The notes beneath the pieces are model-generated. The model had not been told where the DNA came from. It was given only the letters and a program-made list of their open reading frames with translations, and made no database searches. 64,000 bases of DNA from Xiphydria camelus (taxonomy: Eukaryota > Arthropoda > Insecta > Hymenoptera > Xiphydriidae): positions 12,100,580 through 12,164,579 of the forward strand of contig OY783198.1 in the NCBI GenBank assembly GCA_963678675.1. The letters run 5' to 3'. This document shows, piece by piece, positions 12,307 through 25,429 of the stretch (position 1 is its first letter; each line of letters opens with the position of its first letter). The position numbers were made by a program, and so were the translations under genes.

Positions 12307-12570
12307 CTAATGAATTAGATTGAGATCTGGACTAACCATCTTGCGTACAAAGCATACCGCGATACCGACCCGTATAGGTATAAATATACGTGTTTACACA
12401 TGTATAACTTCTACAGAACTAACTTGCGTAGAAATGCAATATTTATTTTAGGAAAATGTTATTTTAGTTAAACGTCATATCGGTAATCACGCGAGTTTTT
12501 CATTTTTTCCCTGTTTCCCATTGATTCGCTGCAATCTGCGGCATTATACACACTTTGATCTTAGCTCAAT
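12286..12570 (+). repeat. Representative S-subfamily monomer (285 bp)
   Basis: Typical S monomer. S-diagnostic bases include CTGGACTAACC near offset 42, GCATACCGCGATACC near 67, GTATAAATATACGTG near 103, and TTTATTTTAGGAAAATG near 155. A conserved block, AGAACTAACTTGCGTAG, follows the middle of the monomer. Hand count: 105 G+C of 285 (about 37%) and 14 CpG. S variants differ at recurrent positions: TATAGG or TACAGG, ACATG, ACTTG or ACGTG, CTAACTTG or CTAGCATG, AAGCG or AAACG, and CTCAATGAG or CTCATTGAG at the boundary. These variants track higher-order repeat position, so they can be used to phase copies. Confidence 0.95.
12286..12570 (+). repeat. Spacer S monomer before the 9429-bp duplication
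   Basis: This single S monomer links the nine-monomer units to the next block. Its tail variants, AAACGTC, GATTCGCTG and GCATTATAC, match the S monomers at 18287, 20286, 27716, 30285, 33140, 35139, 37138, 41136, 45133 and 46560, so it belongs to the most widely dispersed S subtype of the right-hand two thirds of the window. Confidence 0.85.
12340..12441 (+). repeat. Internal direct repeat within the monomer (representative)
   Basis: CTTGCGTACAAAGCATA at 12340 and CTTGCGTAGAAATGCAATA at 12423 are related, with 83 bp between starts (85 in L). A second short pair, ATTGAGCTCT and ATTGAGATCT, starts 20 bp apart near the front of the monomer. These may be relics of a shorter ancestral unit or repeated binding sites. 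Confidence 0.6.
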
Positions 12571-13142
12571 GAGCCGAGAAGCTATTGAGCTGTAATGAAT
12601 TAGATTGAGATCTGGACTAACCATCTTGCGTACAAAGCAAACCGCGATACCGACCCGTATAGGTATAAATATACGTGTTTACACTTGTATAACTTCTATA
12701 GAACTAACTTGCGTAGAAATGCAACATTTATTTTAGGAAAATGTTATTTTAGTTAAGCGTAATATCGGTAATCACGCGAGATTTTTATTTTTTTCCTGTT
12801 TCCCATTGACTCGCTGCACTCTGCGGCGGTATACACACTTTGATCTTAGCTCATTGAGCCGAGAAGCTATTGAGCTCTAATGAATTAGATTGAGATCCGG
12901 AATAACAATCTTGCGTACAAAGCGTACCGCGAAACCGGCCCGCACATGGATAAATACCAACGTATTTGCAGATGTGTAATTTATGTAGAACTAACTTGCG
13001 TAGAAATGCAATATCCATTTTTATAAGATACTATTTTAGTTAAATGTCATATCGGTAATCACGCGAGTTTTTTATTTCTTCCTTGTTTACCATTGGCTCG
13101 CTGCACTCTGGGGCGGTATACACACTTTGATCTTAGCTCAAT

Positions 13143-16000
13143 GAGCCGAGAAACTATTGAGCTCTAATGAATTAGATTGAGATTTGGACTAACCATCTTG
13201 CGTACAAAGCATACCGCGATACCGACCCGTACAGGTATAAATATACGTGTTTACACATGTATAACTTCTATAGAACTAGCATGCGTAGAAATGCAATATT
13301 TATTTTAGGAAAATGTTATTTTAGTTAAGCGTAATATCGGCAATCACGCGAGATTTTTATTTTTTCCCTGTTTCCCATTGACTCGCTGCACTCTGCGGCG
13401 GTATACACACTTTGATCTTAGCACATTGAGCCGAGAAGCTATTGAGCTCTAATGAATTAGATTGAGATCCGGAATAACCATCTTGCGTACAAAGCGTACC
13501 GCGAAACCGACCCGCACATGGATAAATACCAACGTATTTGCAGATGTGTAATTTATGTAGAACTAACTTGCGTAGAAATGCAATATCCATTTTTATAAGA
13601 TACTATTTTAGTTAAATGTCATATCGGTAATCACGCGAGTTTTTTATTTCTTCCTTGTTTACCATTGGCTCGCTGCACTCTGGGGCGGTATACACACTTT
13701 GATCTTAGCTCAATGAGCCGAGAAACTATTGAGCTTTAATGAATTAGATTGAGATTTGGACTAACCATCTTGCGTACAAAGCATACCGCGATACCGACCC
13801 GTACAGGTATAAATATACGTGTTTACACATGTATAACTTCTATAGAACTAGCATGCGTAGAAATGCAATATTTATTTTAGGAAAATGTTATTTTAGTTAA
13901 GCGTAATATCGGCAATCACGCGAGTTTTTCATTTTTTCCCTGTTTCCCATTGACTCGCTGCAATCTGCGGCGGTATACACACTTTGATCTTAGCTCATTG
14001 AGCCGAGAAGCTATTGAGCTGTAATGAATTAGATTGAGATCTGGACTAACCATCTTGCGTACAAAGCAAACCGCGATACCGACCCGTATAGGTATAAATA
14101 TACGTGTTTACACTTGTATAACTTCTATAGAACTAACTTGCGTAGAAATGCAACATTTATTTTAGGAAAATGTTATTTTAGTTAAGCGTAATATCGGTAA
14201 TCACGCGAGATTTTTATTTTTTTCCTGTTTCCCATTGACTCGCTGCACTCTGCGGCGGTATACACACTTTGATCTTAGCTCATTGAGCCGAGAAGCTATT
14301 GAGCTCTAATGAATTAGATTGAGATCCGGAATAACAATCTTGCGTACAAAGCGTACCGCGAAACCGAACCGCACATGGATAAATACCAACGTATTTGCAG
14401 ATGTGTAATTTATGTAGAACTAACTTGCGTAGAAATGCAATATCCATTTTTGTAATATACTATTTTAGTTAAATGTCATATCGGTAATCACGCGAGTTTT
14501 TTATTTTTTCCTTGTTTACCATTGACTCGCTGCACTCTGCGGCGGTATACACACTTTGATCTTAGCTCAATGAGCCGAGAAGCTATTGAGCTGTAATGAA
14601 TTAGATTGAGATCTGGACTAACCATCTTGCGTACAAAGCATACCGCGATACCGACCCGTATAGGTATAAATATACGTGTTTACACTTGTATAACTTCTAT
14701 AGAACTAACTTGCGTAGAAATGCAATATTTATTTTAGGAAAATGTTATTTTAGTTAAGCGTCATATCGGTAATCACGCGAGTTTTTCATTTTTTCCCTGT
14801 TTCCCATTGACTCGCTGCAATCTGCGGCGGTATACACACTTTGATCTTAGCTCATTGAGCCGAGAAGCTATTGAGCTCTAATGAATTAGATTGAGATCCG
14901 GAATAACCATCTTGCGTACAAAGCGTACCGCGAAACCGACCCGCACATGGATAAATACCAACGTATTTGCAGATGTGTAATTTATGTAGAACTAACTTGC
15001 GTAGAAATGCAATATCCATTTTTATAAGATACTATTTTAGTTAAATGTCATATCGGTAATCATGCGAGTTTTTTATTTTTTCCTTGTTTACCATTGACTC
15101 GCTGCACTCTGCGGCGGTATAAACACTTTGATCTTAGCTCAATGAGCCGAGAAGCTATTGAGCTCTATTGAATTAGATTGAGATCTGGACTAACCATCTT
15201 GCGTACAAAGCATACCGCGATACCGACCCGTATAGGTATAAATATACGTGTTTACACATGTATAACTTCTACAGAACTAACTTGCGTAGAAATGCAATAT
15301 TTATTTTAGGAAAATGTTATTTTAGTTAAGCGTCATATCGGTAATCACGCGAGTTTTTCATTTTTTCCCTGTTTCCCATTGATTCGCTGCAATCTGCGGC
15401 ATTATACACACTTTGATCTTAGCTCAATGAGCCGAGAAGCTATTGAGCTGTAATGAATTAGATTGAGATCTGGACTAACCATCTTGCGTACAAAGCAAAC
15501 CGCGATACCGACCCGTATAGGTATAAATATACGTGTTTACACTTGTATAACTTCTATAGAACTAACTTGCGTAGAAATGCAACATTTATTTTAGGAAAAT
15601 GTTATTTTAGTTAAGCGTAATATCGGTAATCACGCGAGATTTTTATTTTTTTCCTGTTTCCCATTGACTCGCTGCACTCTGCGGCGGTATACACACTTTG
15701 ATCTTAGCTCATTGAGCCGAGAAGCTATTGAGCTCTAATGAATTAGATTGAGATCCGGAATAACAATCTTGCGTACAAAGCGTACCGCGAAACCGGCCCG
15801 CACATGGATAAATACCAACGTATTTGCAGATGTGTAATTTATGTAGAACTAACTTGCGTAGAAATGCAATATCCATTTTTATAAGATACTATTTTAGTTA
15901 AATGTCATATCGGTAATCACGCGAGTTTTTTATTTCTTCCTTGTTTACCATTGGCTCGCTGCACTCTGGGGCGGTATACACACTTTGATCTTAGCTCAAT
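13143..16000 (+). repeat. Ten-monomer higher-order repeat, 2858 bp, copy 1
   Basis: Order is S L S S L S L S S L: starts 13143, 13428, 13715, 14000, 14285, 14572, 14857, 15144, 15429 and 15714. It opens with the GAGAAACTATTGAGC and GATTTGGACTAACC subtype and is repeated at 16001, 22572 and 25430. The monomer at 15144 is recombinant, which accounts for ten rather than eleven monomers. Confidence 0.93.
15144..15428 (+). repeat. Recombinant S monomer marking a one-monomer deletion
   Basis: The front half matches the S at 18002 (GCTCTATTGAATT, then AAGCGTC). The tail matches the S at 18287 (GATTCGCTG, GCATTATAC). In the 11-monomer unit those two monomers sit side by side, so unequal exchange within 15331-15382 would turn the 11-mer into the 10-mer. 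The copy at 24573 has the same structure, so the event preceded the 9429-bp duplication. Confidence 0.87.
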
Positions 16001-19000
16001 GAGCCGAGAAACTATTGAGCTCTAATGAATTAGATTGAGATTTGGACTAACCATCTTGCGTACAAAGCATACCGCGATACCGACCCGTACAGGTATAAAT
16101 ATACGTGTTTACACATGTATAACTTCTATAGAACTAGCATGCGTAGAAATGCAATATTTATTTTAGGAAAATGTTATTTTAGTTAAGCGTAATATCGGCA
16201 ATCACGCGAGATTTTTATTTTTTCCCTGTTTCCCATTGACTCGCTGCACTCTGCGGCGGTATACACACTTTGATCTTAGCACATTGAGCCGAGAAGCTAT
16301 TGAGCTCTAATGAATTAGATTGAGATCCGGAATAACCATCTTGCGTACAAAGCGTACCGCGAAACCGACCCGCACATGGATAAATACCAACGTATTTGCA
16401 GATGTGTAATTTATGTAGAACTAACTTGCGTAGAAATGCAATATCCATTTTTATAAGATACTATTTTAGTTAAATGTCATATCGGTAATCACGCGAGTTT
16501 TTTATTTCTTCCTTGTTTACCATTGGCTCGCTGCACTCTGGGGCGGTATACACACTTTGATCTTAGCTCAATGAGCCGAGAAACTATTGAGCTCTAATGA
16601 ATTAGATTGAGATTTGGACTAACCATCTTGCGTACAAAGCATACCGCGATACCGACCCGTACAGGTATAAATATACGTGTTTACACATGTATAACTTCTA
16701 TAGAACTAGCATGCGTAGAAATGCAATATTTATTTTAGGAAAATGTTATTTTAGTTAAGCGTAATATCGGCAATCACGCGAGTTTTTCATTTTTTCCCTG
16801 TTTCCCATTGACTCGCTGCAATCTGCGGCGGTATACACACTTTGATCTTAGCTCATTGAGCCGAGAAGCTATTGAGCTGTAATGAATTAGATTGAGATCT
16901 GGACTAACCATCTTGCGTACAAAGCAAACCGCGATACCGACCCGTATAGGTATAAATATACGTGTTTACACTTGTATAACTTCTATAGAACTAACTTGCG
17001 TAGAAATGCAACATTTATTTTAGGAAAATGTTATTTTAGTTAAGCGTAATATCGGTAATCACGCGAGATTTTTATTTTTTTCCTGTTTCCCATTGACTCG
17101 CTGCACTCTGCGGCGGTATACACACTTTGATCTTAGCTCATTGAGCCGAGAAGCTATTGAGCTCTAATGAATTAGATTGAGATCCGGAATAACAATCTTG
17201 CGTACAAAGCGTACCGCGAAACCGAACCGCACATGGATAAATACCAACGTATTTGCAGATGTGTAATTTATGTAGAACTAACTTGCGTAGAAATGCAATA
17301 TCCATTTTTGTAATATACTATTTTAGTTAAATGTCATATCGGTAATCACGCGAGTTTTTTATTTTTTCCTTGTTTACCATTGACTCGCTGCACTCTGCGG
17401 CGGTATACACACTTTGATCTTAGCTCAATGAGCCGAGAAGCTATTGAGCTGTAATGAATTAGATTGAGATCTGGACTAACCATCTTGCGTACAAAGCATA
17501 CCGCGATACCGACCCGTATAGGTATAAATATACGTGTTTACACTTGTATAACTTCTATAGAACTAACTTGCGTAGAAATGCAATATTTATTTTAGGAAAA
17601 TGTTATTTTAGTTAAGCGTCATATCGGTAATCACGCGAGTTTTTCATTTTTTCCCTGTTTCCCATTGACTCGCTGCAATCTGCGGCGGTATACACACTTT
17701 GATCTTAGCTCATTGAGCCGAGAAGCTATTGAGCTCTAATGAATTAGATTGAGATCCGGAATAACCATCTTGCGTACAAAGCGTACCGCGAAACCGACCC
17801 GCACATGGATAAATACCAACGTATTTGCAGATGTGTAATTTATGTAGAACTAACTTGCGTAGAAATGCAATATCCATTTTTATAAGATACTATTTTAGTT
17901 AAATGTCATATCGGTAATCATGCGAGTTTTTTATTTTTTCCTTGTTTACCATTGACTCGCTGCACTCTGCGGCGGTATAAACACTTTGATCTTAGCTCAA
18001 TGAGCCGAGAAGCTATTGAGCTCTATTGAATTAGATTGAGATCTGGACTAACCATCTTGCGTACAAAGCATACCGCGATACCGACCCGTATAGGTATAAA
18101 TATACGTGTTTACACATGTATAACTTCTACAGAACTAACTTGCGTAGAAATGCAATATTTATTTTAGGAAAATGTTATTTTAGTTAAGCGTCATATCGGT
18201 AATCACGCGAGTTTTTCATTTTTTCCCTGTTTCCCATTGACTCGCTGCAATCTGCGGCGGTATACACACTTTGATCTTAGCTCAATGAGCCGAGAAGCTA
18301 TTGAGCTCTAATGAATTAGATTGAGATCTGGACTAACCATCTTGCGTACAAAGCATACCGCGATACCGACCCGTATAGGTATAAATATACGTGTTTACAC
18401 ATGTATAACTTCTACAGAACTAACTTGCGTAGAAATGCAATATTTATTTTAGGAAAATGTTATTTTAGTTAAACGTCATATCGGTAATCACGCGAGTTTT
18501 TCATTTTTTCCCTGTTTCCCATTGATTCGCTGCAATCTGCGGCATTATACACACTTTGATCTTAGCTCAATGAGCCGAGAAGCTATTGAGCTGTAATGAA
18601 TTAGATTGAGATCTGGACTAACCATCTTGCGTACAAAGCAAACCGCGATACCGACCCGTATAGGTATAAATATACGTGTTTACACTTGTATAACTTCTAT
18701 AGAACTAACTTGCGTAGAAATGCAACATTTATTTTAGGAAAATGTTATTTTAGTTAAGCGTAATATCGGTAATCACGCGAGATTTTTATTTTTTTCCTGT
18801 TTCCCATTGACTCGCTGCACTCTGCGGCGGTATACACACTTTGATCTTAGCTCATTGAGCCGAGAAGCTATTGAGCTCTAATGAATTAGATTGAGATCCG
18901 GAATAACAATCTTGCGTACAAAGCGTACCGCGAAACCGACCCGCACATGGATAAATACCAACGTATTTGCAGATGTGTAATTTATGTAGAACTAACTTGC

Positions 19001-19143
19001 GTAGAAATGCAATATCCATTTTTATAAGATACTATTTTAGTTAAATGTCATATCGGTAATCACGCGAGTTTTTTATTTCTTCCTTGTTTACCATTGGCTC
19101 GCTGCACTCTGGGGCGGTATACACACTTTGATCTTAGCTCAAT
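16001..19143 (+). repeat. Eleven-monomer higher-order repeat, 3143 bp, copy 1
   Basis: Order is S L S S L S L S S S L: starts 16001, 16286, 16573, 16858, 17143, 17430, 17715, 18002, 18287, 18572 and 18857. It matches the preceding 10-mer at offset 2858 up to the monomer at 18002, then keeps the extra S monomer lost at 15144. The last L (18857) has GACCCGC instead of the GGCCCGC at 15714. Confidence 0.92.
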
Positions 19144-21999
19144 GAGCCGAGAAACTATTGAGCTCTAATGAATTAGATTGAGATTTGGACTAACCATCTT
19201 GCGTACAAAGCATACCGCGATACCGACCCGTACAGGTATAAATATACGTGTTTACACATGTATAACTTCTATAGAACTAGCATGCGTAGAAATGCAATAT
19301 TTATTTTAGGAAAATGTTATTTTAGTTAAGCGTAATATCGGCAATCACGCGAGATTTTTATTTTTTCCCTGTTTCCCATTGACTCGCTGCACTCTGCGGC
19401 GGTATACACACTTTGATCTTAGCTCATTGAGCCGAGAAGCTATTGAGCTCTAATGAATTAGATTGAGATCTGGACTAACCATCTTGCGTACAAAGCATAC
19501 CGCGATACCGACCCGTATAGGTATAAATATACGTGTTTACACATGTATAACTTCTACAGAACTAACTTGCGTAGAAATGCAATATTTATTTTAGGAAAAT
19601 GTTATTTTAGTTAAGCGTCATATCGGTAATCACGCGAGTTTTTCATTTTTTCCCTGTTTCCCGTTGACTCGCTGCATTCTGCGGCGGTATACAAACTTTG
19701 ATCTTAGCTCAATGAGCCGAGAAGTTATTGAGCTGTAATGAATTAGATTGAGATCTGGACTAACCATCTTGCGTACAAAGCATACCGCGATACCGACCCG
19801 TACAGGTATAAATATACGTGTTTACACATGTATAACTTCTACAGAACTAACTTGCATAGAAATGCAATATTTATTTTAGGAAAATGTTATTTTAGTTAAG
19901 CGTCATATCGATAATCACGCGAGTTTTTCATTTTTTCCCTGTTTCCCATTGACTCGCTGCAATCTGCGGCGGTATACACACTTTGATCTTAGCTCATTGA
20001 GCCGAGAAGCTATTGAGCTCTAATGAATTAGATTGAGATCCGGAATAACCATCTTGCGTACAAAGCGTACCGCGAAACCGACCCGCACATGGATAAATAC
20101 CAACGTATTTGCAGATGTGTAATTTATGTAGAACTAACTTGCGTAGAAATGCAATATCCATTTTTATAAGATACTATTTTAGTTAAGCGTCATATCGGTA
20201 ATCACGCGAGTTTTTTATTTTTTCCTTGTTTACCATTGACTCGCTGCACTCTGCGGCGGTATACACACTTTGATCTTAGCTCAATGAGCCGAGAAGCTAT
20301 TGAGCTCTAATGAATTAGATTGAGATCTGGACTAACCATCTTGCGTACAAAGCATACCGCGATACCGACCCGTATAGGTATAAATATACGTGTTTACACA
20401 TGTATAACTTCTACAGAACTAACTTGCGTAGAAATGCAATATTTATTTTAGGAAAATGTTATTTTAGTTAAACGTCATATCGGTAATCACGCGAGTTTTT
20501 CATTTTTTCCCTGTTTCCCATTGATTCGCTGCAATCTGCGGCATTATACACACTTTGATCTTAGCTCAATGAGCCGAGAAGCTATTGAGCTGTAACGAAT
20601 TAGATTGAGATCTGGACTAACCATCTTGCGTACAAAGCAAACCGCGATACCGACCCGTATAGGTATAAATATACGTGTTTACACTTGTATAACTTCTATA
20701 GAACTAACTTGCGTAGAAATGCAACATTTATTTTAGGAAAATGTTATTTTAGTTAAGCGTAATATCGGTAATCACGCGAGATTTTTATTTTTTTCCTGTT
20801 TCCCATTGACTCGCTGCACTCTGCGGCGGTATACACACTTTGATCTTAGCTCATTGAGCCGAGAAGCTATTGAGCTCTAATGAATTAGATTGAGATCCGG
20901 AATAACAATCTTGCGTACAAAGCGTACCGCGAAACCGAACCGCACATGGATAAATACCAACGTATTTGCAGATGTGTAATTTATGTAGAACTAACTTGCG
21001 TAGAAATGCAATATCCATTTTTGTAATATACTATTTTAGTTAAATGTCATATCGGTAATCACGCGAGTTTTTTATTTTTTCCTTGTTTACCATTGACTCG
21101 CTGCACTCTGCGGCGGTATACACACTTTGATCTTAGCTCAATGAGCCGAGAAGCTATTGAGCTGTAATGAATTAGATTGAGATCTGGACTAACCATCTTG
21201 CGTACAAAGCATACCGCGATACCGACCCGTATAGGTATAAATATACGTGTTTACACTTGTATAACTTCTATAGAACTAACTTGCGTAGAAATGCAATATT
21301 TATTTTAGGAAAATGTTATTTTAGTTAAGCGTCATATCGGTAATCACGCGAGTTTTTCATTTTTTCCCTGTTTCCCATTGACTCGCTGCAATCTGCGGCG
21401 GTATACACACTTTGATCTTAGCTCATTGAGCCGAGAAGCTATTGAGCTCTAATGAATTAGATTGAGATCCGGAATAACCATCTTGCGTACAAAGCGTACC
21501 GCGAAACCGACCCGCACATGGATAAATACCAACGTATTTGCAGATGTGTAATTTATGTAGAACTAACTTGCGTAGAAATGCAATATCCATTTTTATAAGA
21601 TACTATTTTAGTTAAATGTCATATCGGTAATCATGCGAGTTTTTTATTTTTTCCTTGTTTACCATTGACTCGCTGCACTCTGCGGCGGTATAAACACTTT
21701 GATCTTAGCTCAATGAGCCGAGAAGCTATTGAGCTCTATTGAATTAGATTGAGATCTGGACTAACCATCTTGCGTACAAAGCATACCGCGATACCGACCC
21801 GTATAGGTATAAATATACGTGTTTACACATGTATAACTTCTACAGAACTAACTTGCGTAGAAATGCAATATTTATTTTAGGAAAATGTTATTTTAGTTAA
21901 GCGTCATATCGGTAATCACGCGAGTTTTTCATTTTTTCCCTGTTTCCCATTGATTCGCTGCAATCTGCGGCATTATACACACTTTGATCTTAGCTCAAT
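19144..21999 (+). repeat. Ten-monomer tail of the first 9429-bp copy
   Basis: Starts are 19144 S, 19429 S, 19714 S, 19999 L, 20286 S, 20571 S, 20856 L, 21143 S, 21428 L and 21715 S. The run 19429-19998 (S S with GAAGTTATTGAGCTG and TCGATAATC in the second) is present twice in copy 2, at 28858 and 29428. The last four monomers resemble 14285-15428, with the same recombinant S at the end. Confidence 0.88.
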
Positions 22000-22571
22000 G
22001 AGCCGAGAAGCTATTGAGCTGTAATGAATTAGATTGAGATCTGGACTAACCATCTTGCGTACAAAGCAAACCGCGATACCGACCCGTATAGGTATAAATA
22101 TACGTGTTTACACTTGTATAACTTCTATAGAACTAACTTGCGTAGAAATGCAACATTTATTTTAGGAAAATGTTATTTTAGTTAAGCGTAATATCGGTAA
22201 TCACGCGAGATTTTTATTTTTTTCCTGTTTCCCATTGACTCGCTGCACTCTGCGGCGGTATACACACTTTGATCTTAGCTCATTGAGCCGAGAAGCTATT
22301 GAGCTCTAATGAATTAGATTGAGATCCGGAATAACAATCTTGCGTACAAAGCGTACCGCGAAACCGGCCCGCACATGGATAAATACCAACGTATTTGCAG
22401 ATGTGTAATTTATGTAGAACTAACTTGCGTAGAAATGCAATATCCATTTTTATAAGATACTATTTTAGTTAAATGTCATATCGGTAATCACGCGAGTTTT
22501 TTATTTCTTCCTTGTTTACCATTGGCTCGCTGCACTCTGGGGCGGTATACACACTTTGATCTTAGCTCAAT

Positions 22572-25429
22572 GAGCCGAGAAACTATTGAGCTCTAATGAA
22601 TTAGATTGAGATTTGGACTAACCATCTTGCGTACAAAGCATACCGCGATACCGACCCGTACAGGTATAAATATACGTGTTTACACATGTATAACTTCTAT
22701 AGAACTAGCATGCGTAGAAATGCAATATTTATTTTAGGAAAATGTTATTTTAGTTAAGCGTAATATCGGCAATCACGCGAGATTTTTATTTTTTCCCTGT
22801 TTCCCATTGACTCGCTGCACTCTGCGGCGGTATACACACTTTGATCTTAGCACATTGAGCCGAGAAGCTATTGAGCTCTAATGAATTAGATTGAGATCCG
22901 GAATAACCATCTTGCGTACAAAGCGTACCGCGAAACCGACCCGCACATGGATAAATACCAACGTATTTGCAGATGTGTAATTTATGTAGAACTAACTTGC
23001 GTAGAAATGCAATATCCATTTTTATAAGATACTATTTTAGTTAAATGTCATATCGGTAATCACGCGAGTTTTTTATTTCTTCCTTGTTTACCATTGGCTC
23101 GCTGCACTCTGGGGCGGTATACACACTTTGATCTTAGCTCAATGAGCCGAGAAACTATTGAGCTCTAATGAATTAGATTGAGATTTGGACTAACCATCTT
23201 GCGTACAAAGCATACCGCGATACCGACCCGTACAGGTATAAATATACGTGTTTACACATGTATAACTTCTATAGAACTAGCATGCGTAGAAATGCAATAT
23301 TTATTTTAGGAAAATGTTATTTTAGTTAAGCGTAATATCGGCAATCACGCGAGTTTTTCATTTTTTCCCTGTTTCCCATTGACTCGCTGCAATCTGCGGC
23401 GGTATACACACTTTGATCTTAGCTCATTGAGCCGAGAAGCTATTGAGCTGTAATGAATTAGATTGAGATCTGGACTAACCATCTTGCGTACAAAGCAAAC
23501 CGCGATACCGACCCGTATAGGTATAAATATACGTGTTTACACTTGTATAACTTCTATAGAACTAACTTGCGTAGAAATGCAACATTTATTTTAGGAAAAT
23601 GTTATTTTAGTTAAGCGTAATATCGGTAATCACGCGAGATTTTTATTTTTTTCCTGTTTCCCATTGACTCGCTGCACTCTGCGGCGGTATACACACTTTG
23701 ATCTTAGCTCATTGAGCCGAGAAGCTATTGAGCTCTAATGAATTAGATTGAGATCCGGAATAACAATCTTGCGTACAAAGCGTACCGCGAAACCGAACCG
23801 CACATGGATAAATACCAACGTATTTGCAGATGTGTAATTTATGTAGAACTAACTTGCGTAGAAATGCAATATCCATTTTTGTAATATACTATTTTAGTTA
23901 AATGTCATATCGGTAATCACGCGAGTTTTTTATTTTTTCCTTGTTTACCATTGACTCGCTGCACTCTGCGGCGGTATACACACTTTGATCTTAGCTCAAT
24001 GAGCCGAGAAGCTATTGAGCTGTAATGAATTAGATTGAGATCTGGACTAACCATCTTGCGTACAAAGCATACCGCGATACCGACCCGTATAGGTATAAAT
24101 ATACGTGTTTACACTTGTATAACTTCTATAGAACTAACTTGCGTAGAAATGCAATATTTATTTTAGGAAAATGTTATTTTAGTTAAGCGTCATATCGGTA
24201 ATCACGCGAGTTTTTCATTTTTTCCCTGTTTCCCATTGACTCGCTGCAATCTGCGGCGGTATACACACTTTGATCTTAGCTCATTGAGCCGAGAAGCTAT
24301 TGAGCTCTAATGAATTAGATTGAGATCCGGAATAACCATCTTGCGTACAAAGCGTACCGCGAAACCGACCCGCACATGGATAAATACCAACGTATTTGCA
24401 GATGTGTAATTTATGTAGAACTAACTTGCGTAGAAATGCAATATCCATTTTTATAAGATACTATTTTAGTTAAATGTCATATCGGTAATCATGCGAGTTT
24501 TTTATTTTTTCCTTGTTTACCATTGACTCGCTGCACTCTGCGGCGGTATAAACACTTTGATCTTAGCTCAATGAGCCGAGAAGCTATTGAGCTCTATTGA
24601 ATTAGATTGAGATCTGGACTAACCATCTTGCGTACAAAGCATACCGCGATACCGACCCGTATAGGTATAAATATACGTGTTTACACATGTATAACTTCTA
24701 CAGAACTAACTTGCGTAGAAATGCAATATTTATTTTAGGAAAATGTTATTTTAGTTAAGCGTCATATCGGTAATCACGCGAGTTTTTCATTTTTTCCCTG
24801 TTTCCCATTGATTCGCTGCAATCTGCGGCATTATACACACTTTGATCTTAGCTCAATGAGCCGAGAAGCTATTGAGCTGTAATGAATTAGATTGAGATCT
24901 GGACTAACCATCTTGCGTACAAAGCAAACCGCGATACCGACCCGTATAGGTATAAATATACGTGTTTACACTTGTATAACTTCTATAGAACTAACTTGCG
25001 TAGAAATGCAACATTTATTTTAGGAAAATGTTATTTTAGTTAAGCGTAATATCGGTAATCACGCGAGATTTTTATTTTTTTCCTGTTTCCCATTGACTCG
25101 CTGCACTCTGCGGCGGTATACACACTTTGATCTTAGCTCATTGAGCCGAGAAGCTATTGAGCTCTAATGAATTAGATTGAGATCCGGAATAACAATCTTG
25201 CGTACAAAGCGTACCGCGAAACCGGCCCGCACATGGATAAATACCAACGTATTTGCAGATGTGTAATTTATGTAGAACTAACTTGCGTAGAAATGCAATA
25301 TCCATTTTTATAAGATACTATTTTAGTTAAATGTCATATCGGTAATCACGCGAGTTTTTTATTTCTTCCTTGTTTACCATTGGCTCGCTGCACTCTGGGG
25401 CGGTATACACACTTTGATCTTAGCTCAAT
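22572..25429 (+). repeat. Ten-monomer higher-order repeat, 2858 bp, copy 2
   Basis: Starts are 22572, 22857, 23144, 23429, 23714, 24001, 24286, 24573, 24858 and 25143, in the order S L S S L S L S S L. It has the same rare markers as 13143-16000, including GCACATTGAG and the recombinant S (here at 24573). It lacks the private GAGCTTTAATG of copy 1. Confidence 0.93.

Larger units (their letters stand above)
12571..21999 (+). repeat. 9429-bp duplicated segment, copy 1 (33 monomers)
   Basis: Each rare marker here reappears 9429 bp later: GAAACCGGCCCGC at 12856 and 15714 (again at 22285 and 25143), GCACATTGAG before 13428 and 16286 (again before 22857 and 25715), and GCAAACCGCG with GCAACATTT at 12571, 14000, 15429 and 16858. 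It contains one 10-monomer and one 11-monomer unit, followed by 19144-21999 (S S S L S S L S L S). Private changes are few, for example GAGCTTTAATG at 13736 and TGTAACGAATT in the 20571 monomer. Confidence 0.92.

Noticed and set aside
12519..12540. CENP-B box-like match at GATTCGCTGCAATCTGCGG
   Set aside because: TTCG and an A at the right spacing are present, but the obligatory CGGG is CTGC at that position, and the start is GACTCG in most monomers. The reverse-strand candidate CCCGTATAGG lacks the CGAA end. Not a CENP-B box.
13357..13590. Minus-strand 77-codon open reading frame, identical at 16215, 22786 and 25644
   Set aside because: It lies wholly inside satellite monomers and recurs only because the 10/11-monomer unit is duplicated. 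It has no recognisable domain and appears where the GCACATTGAG variant removes a stop codon. It is a chance frame.
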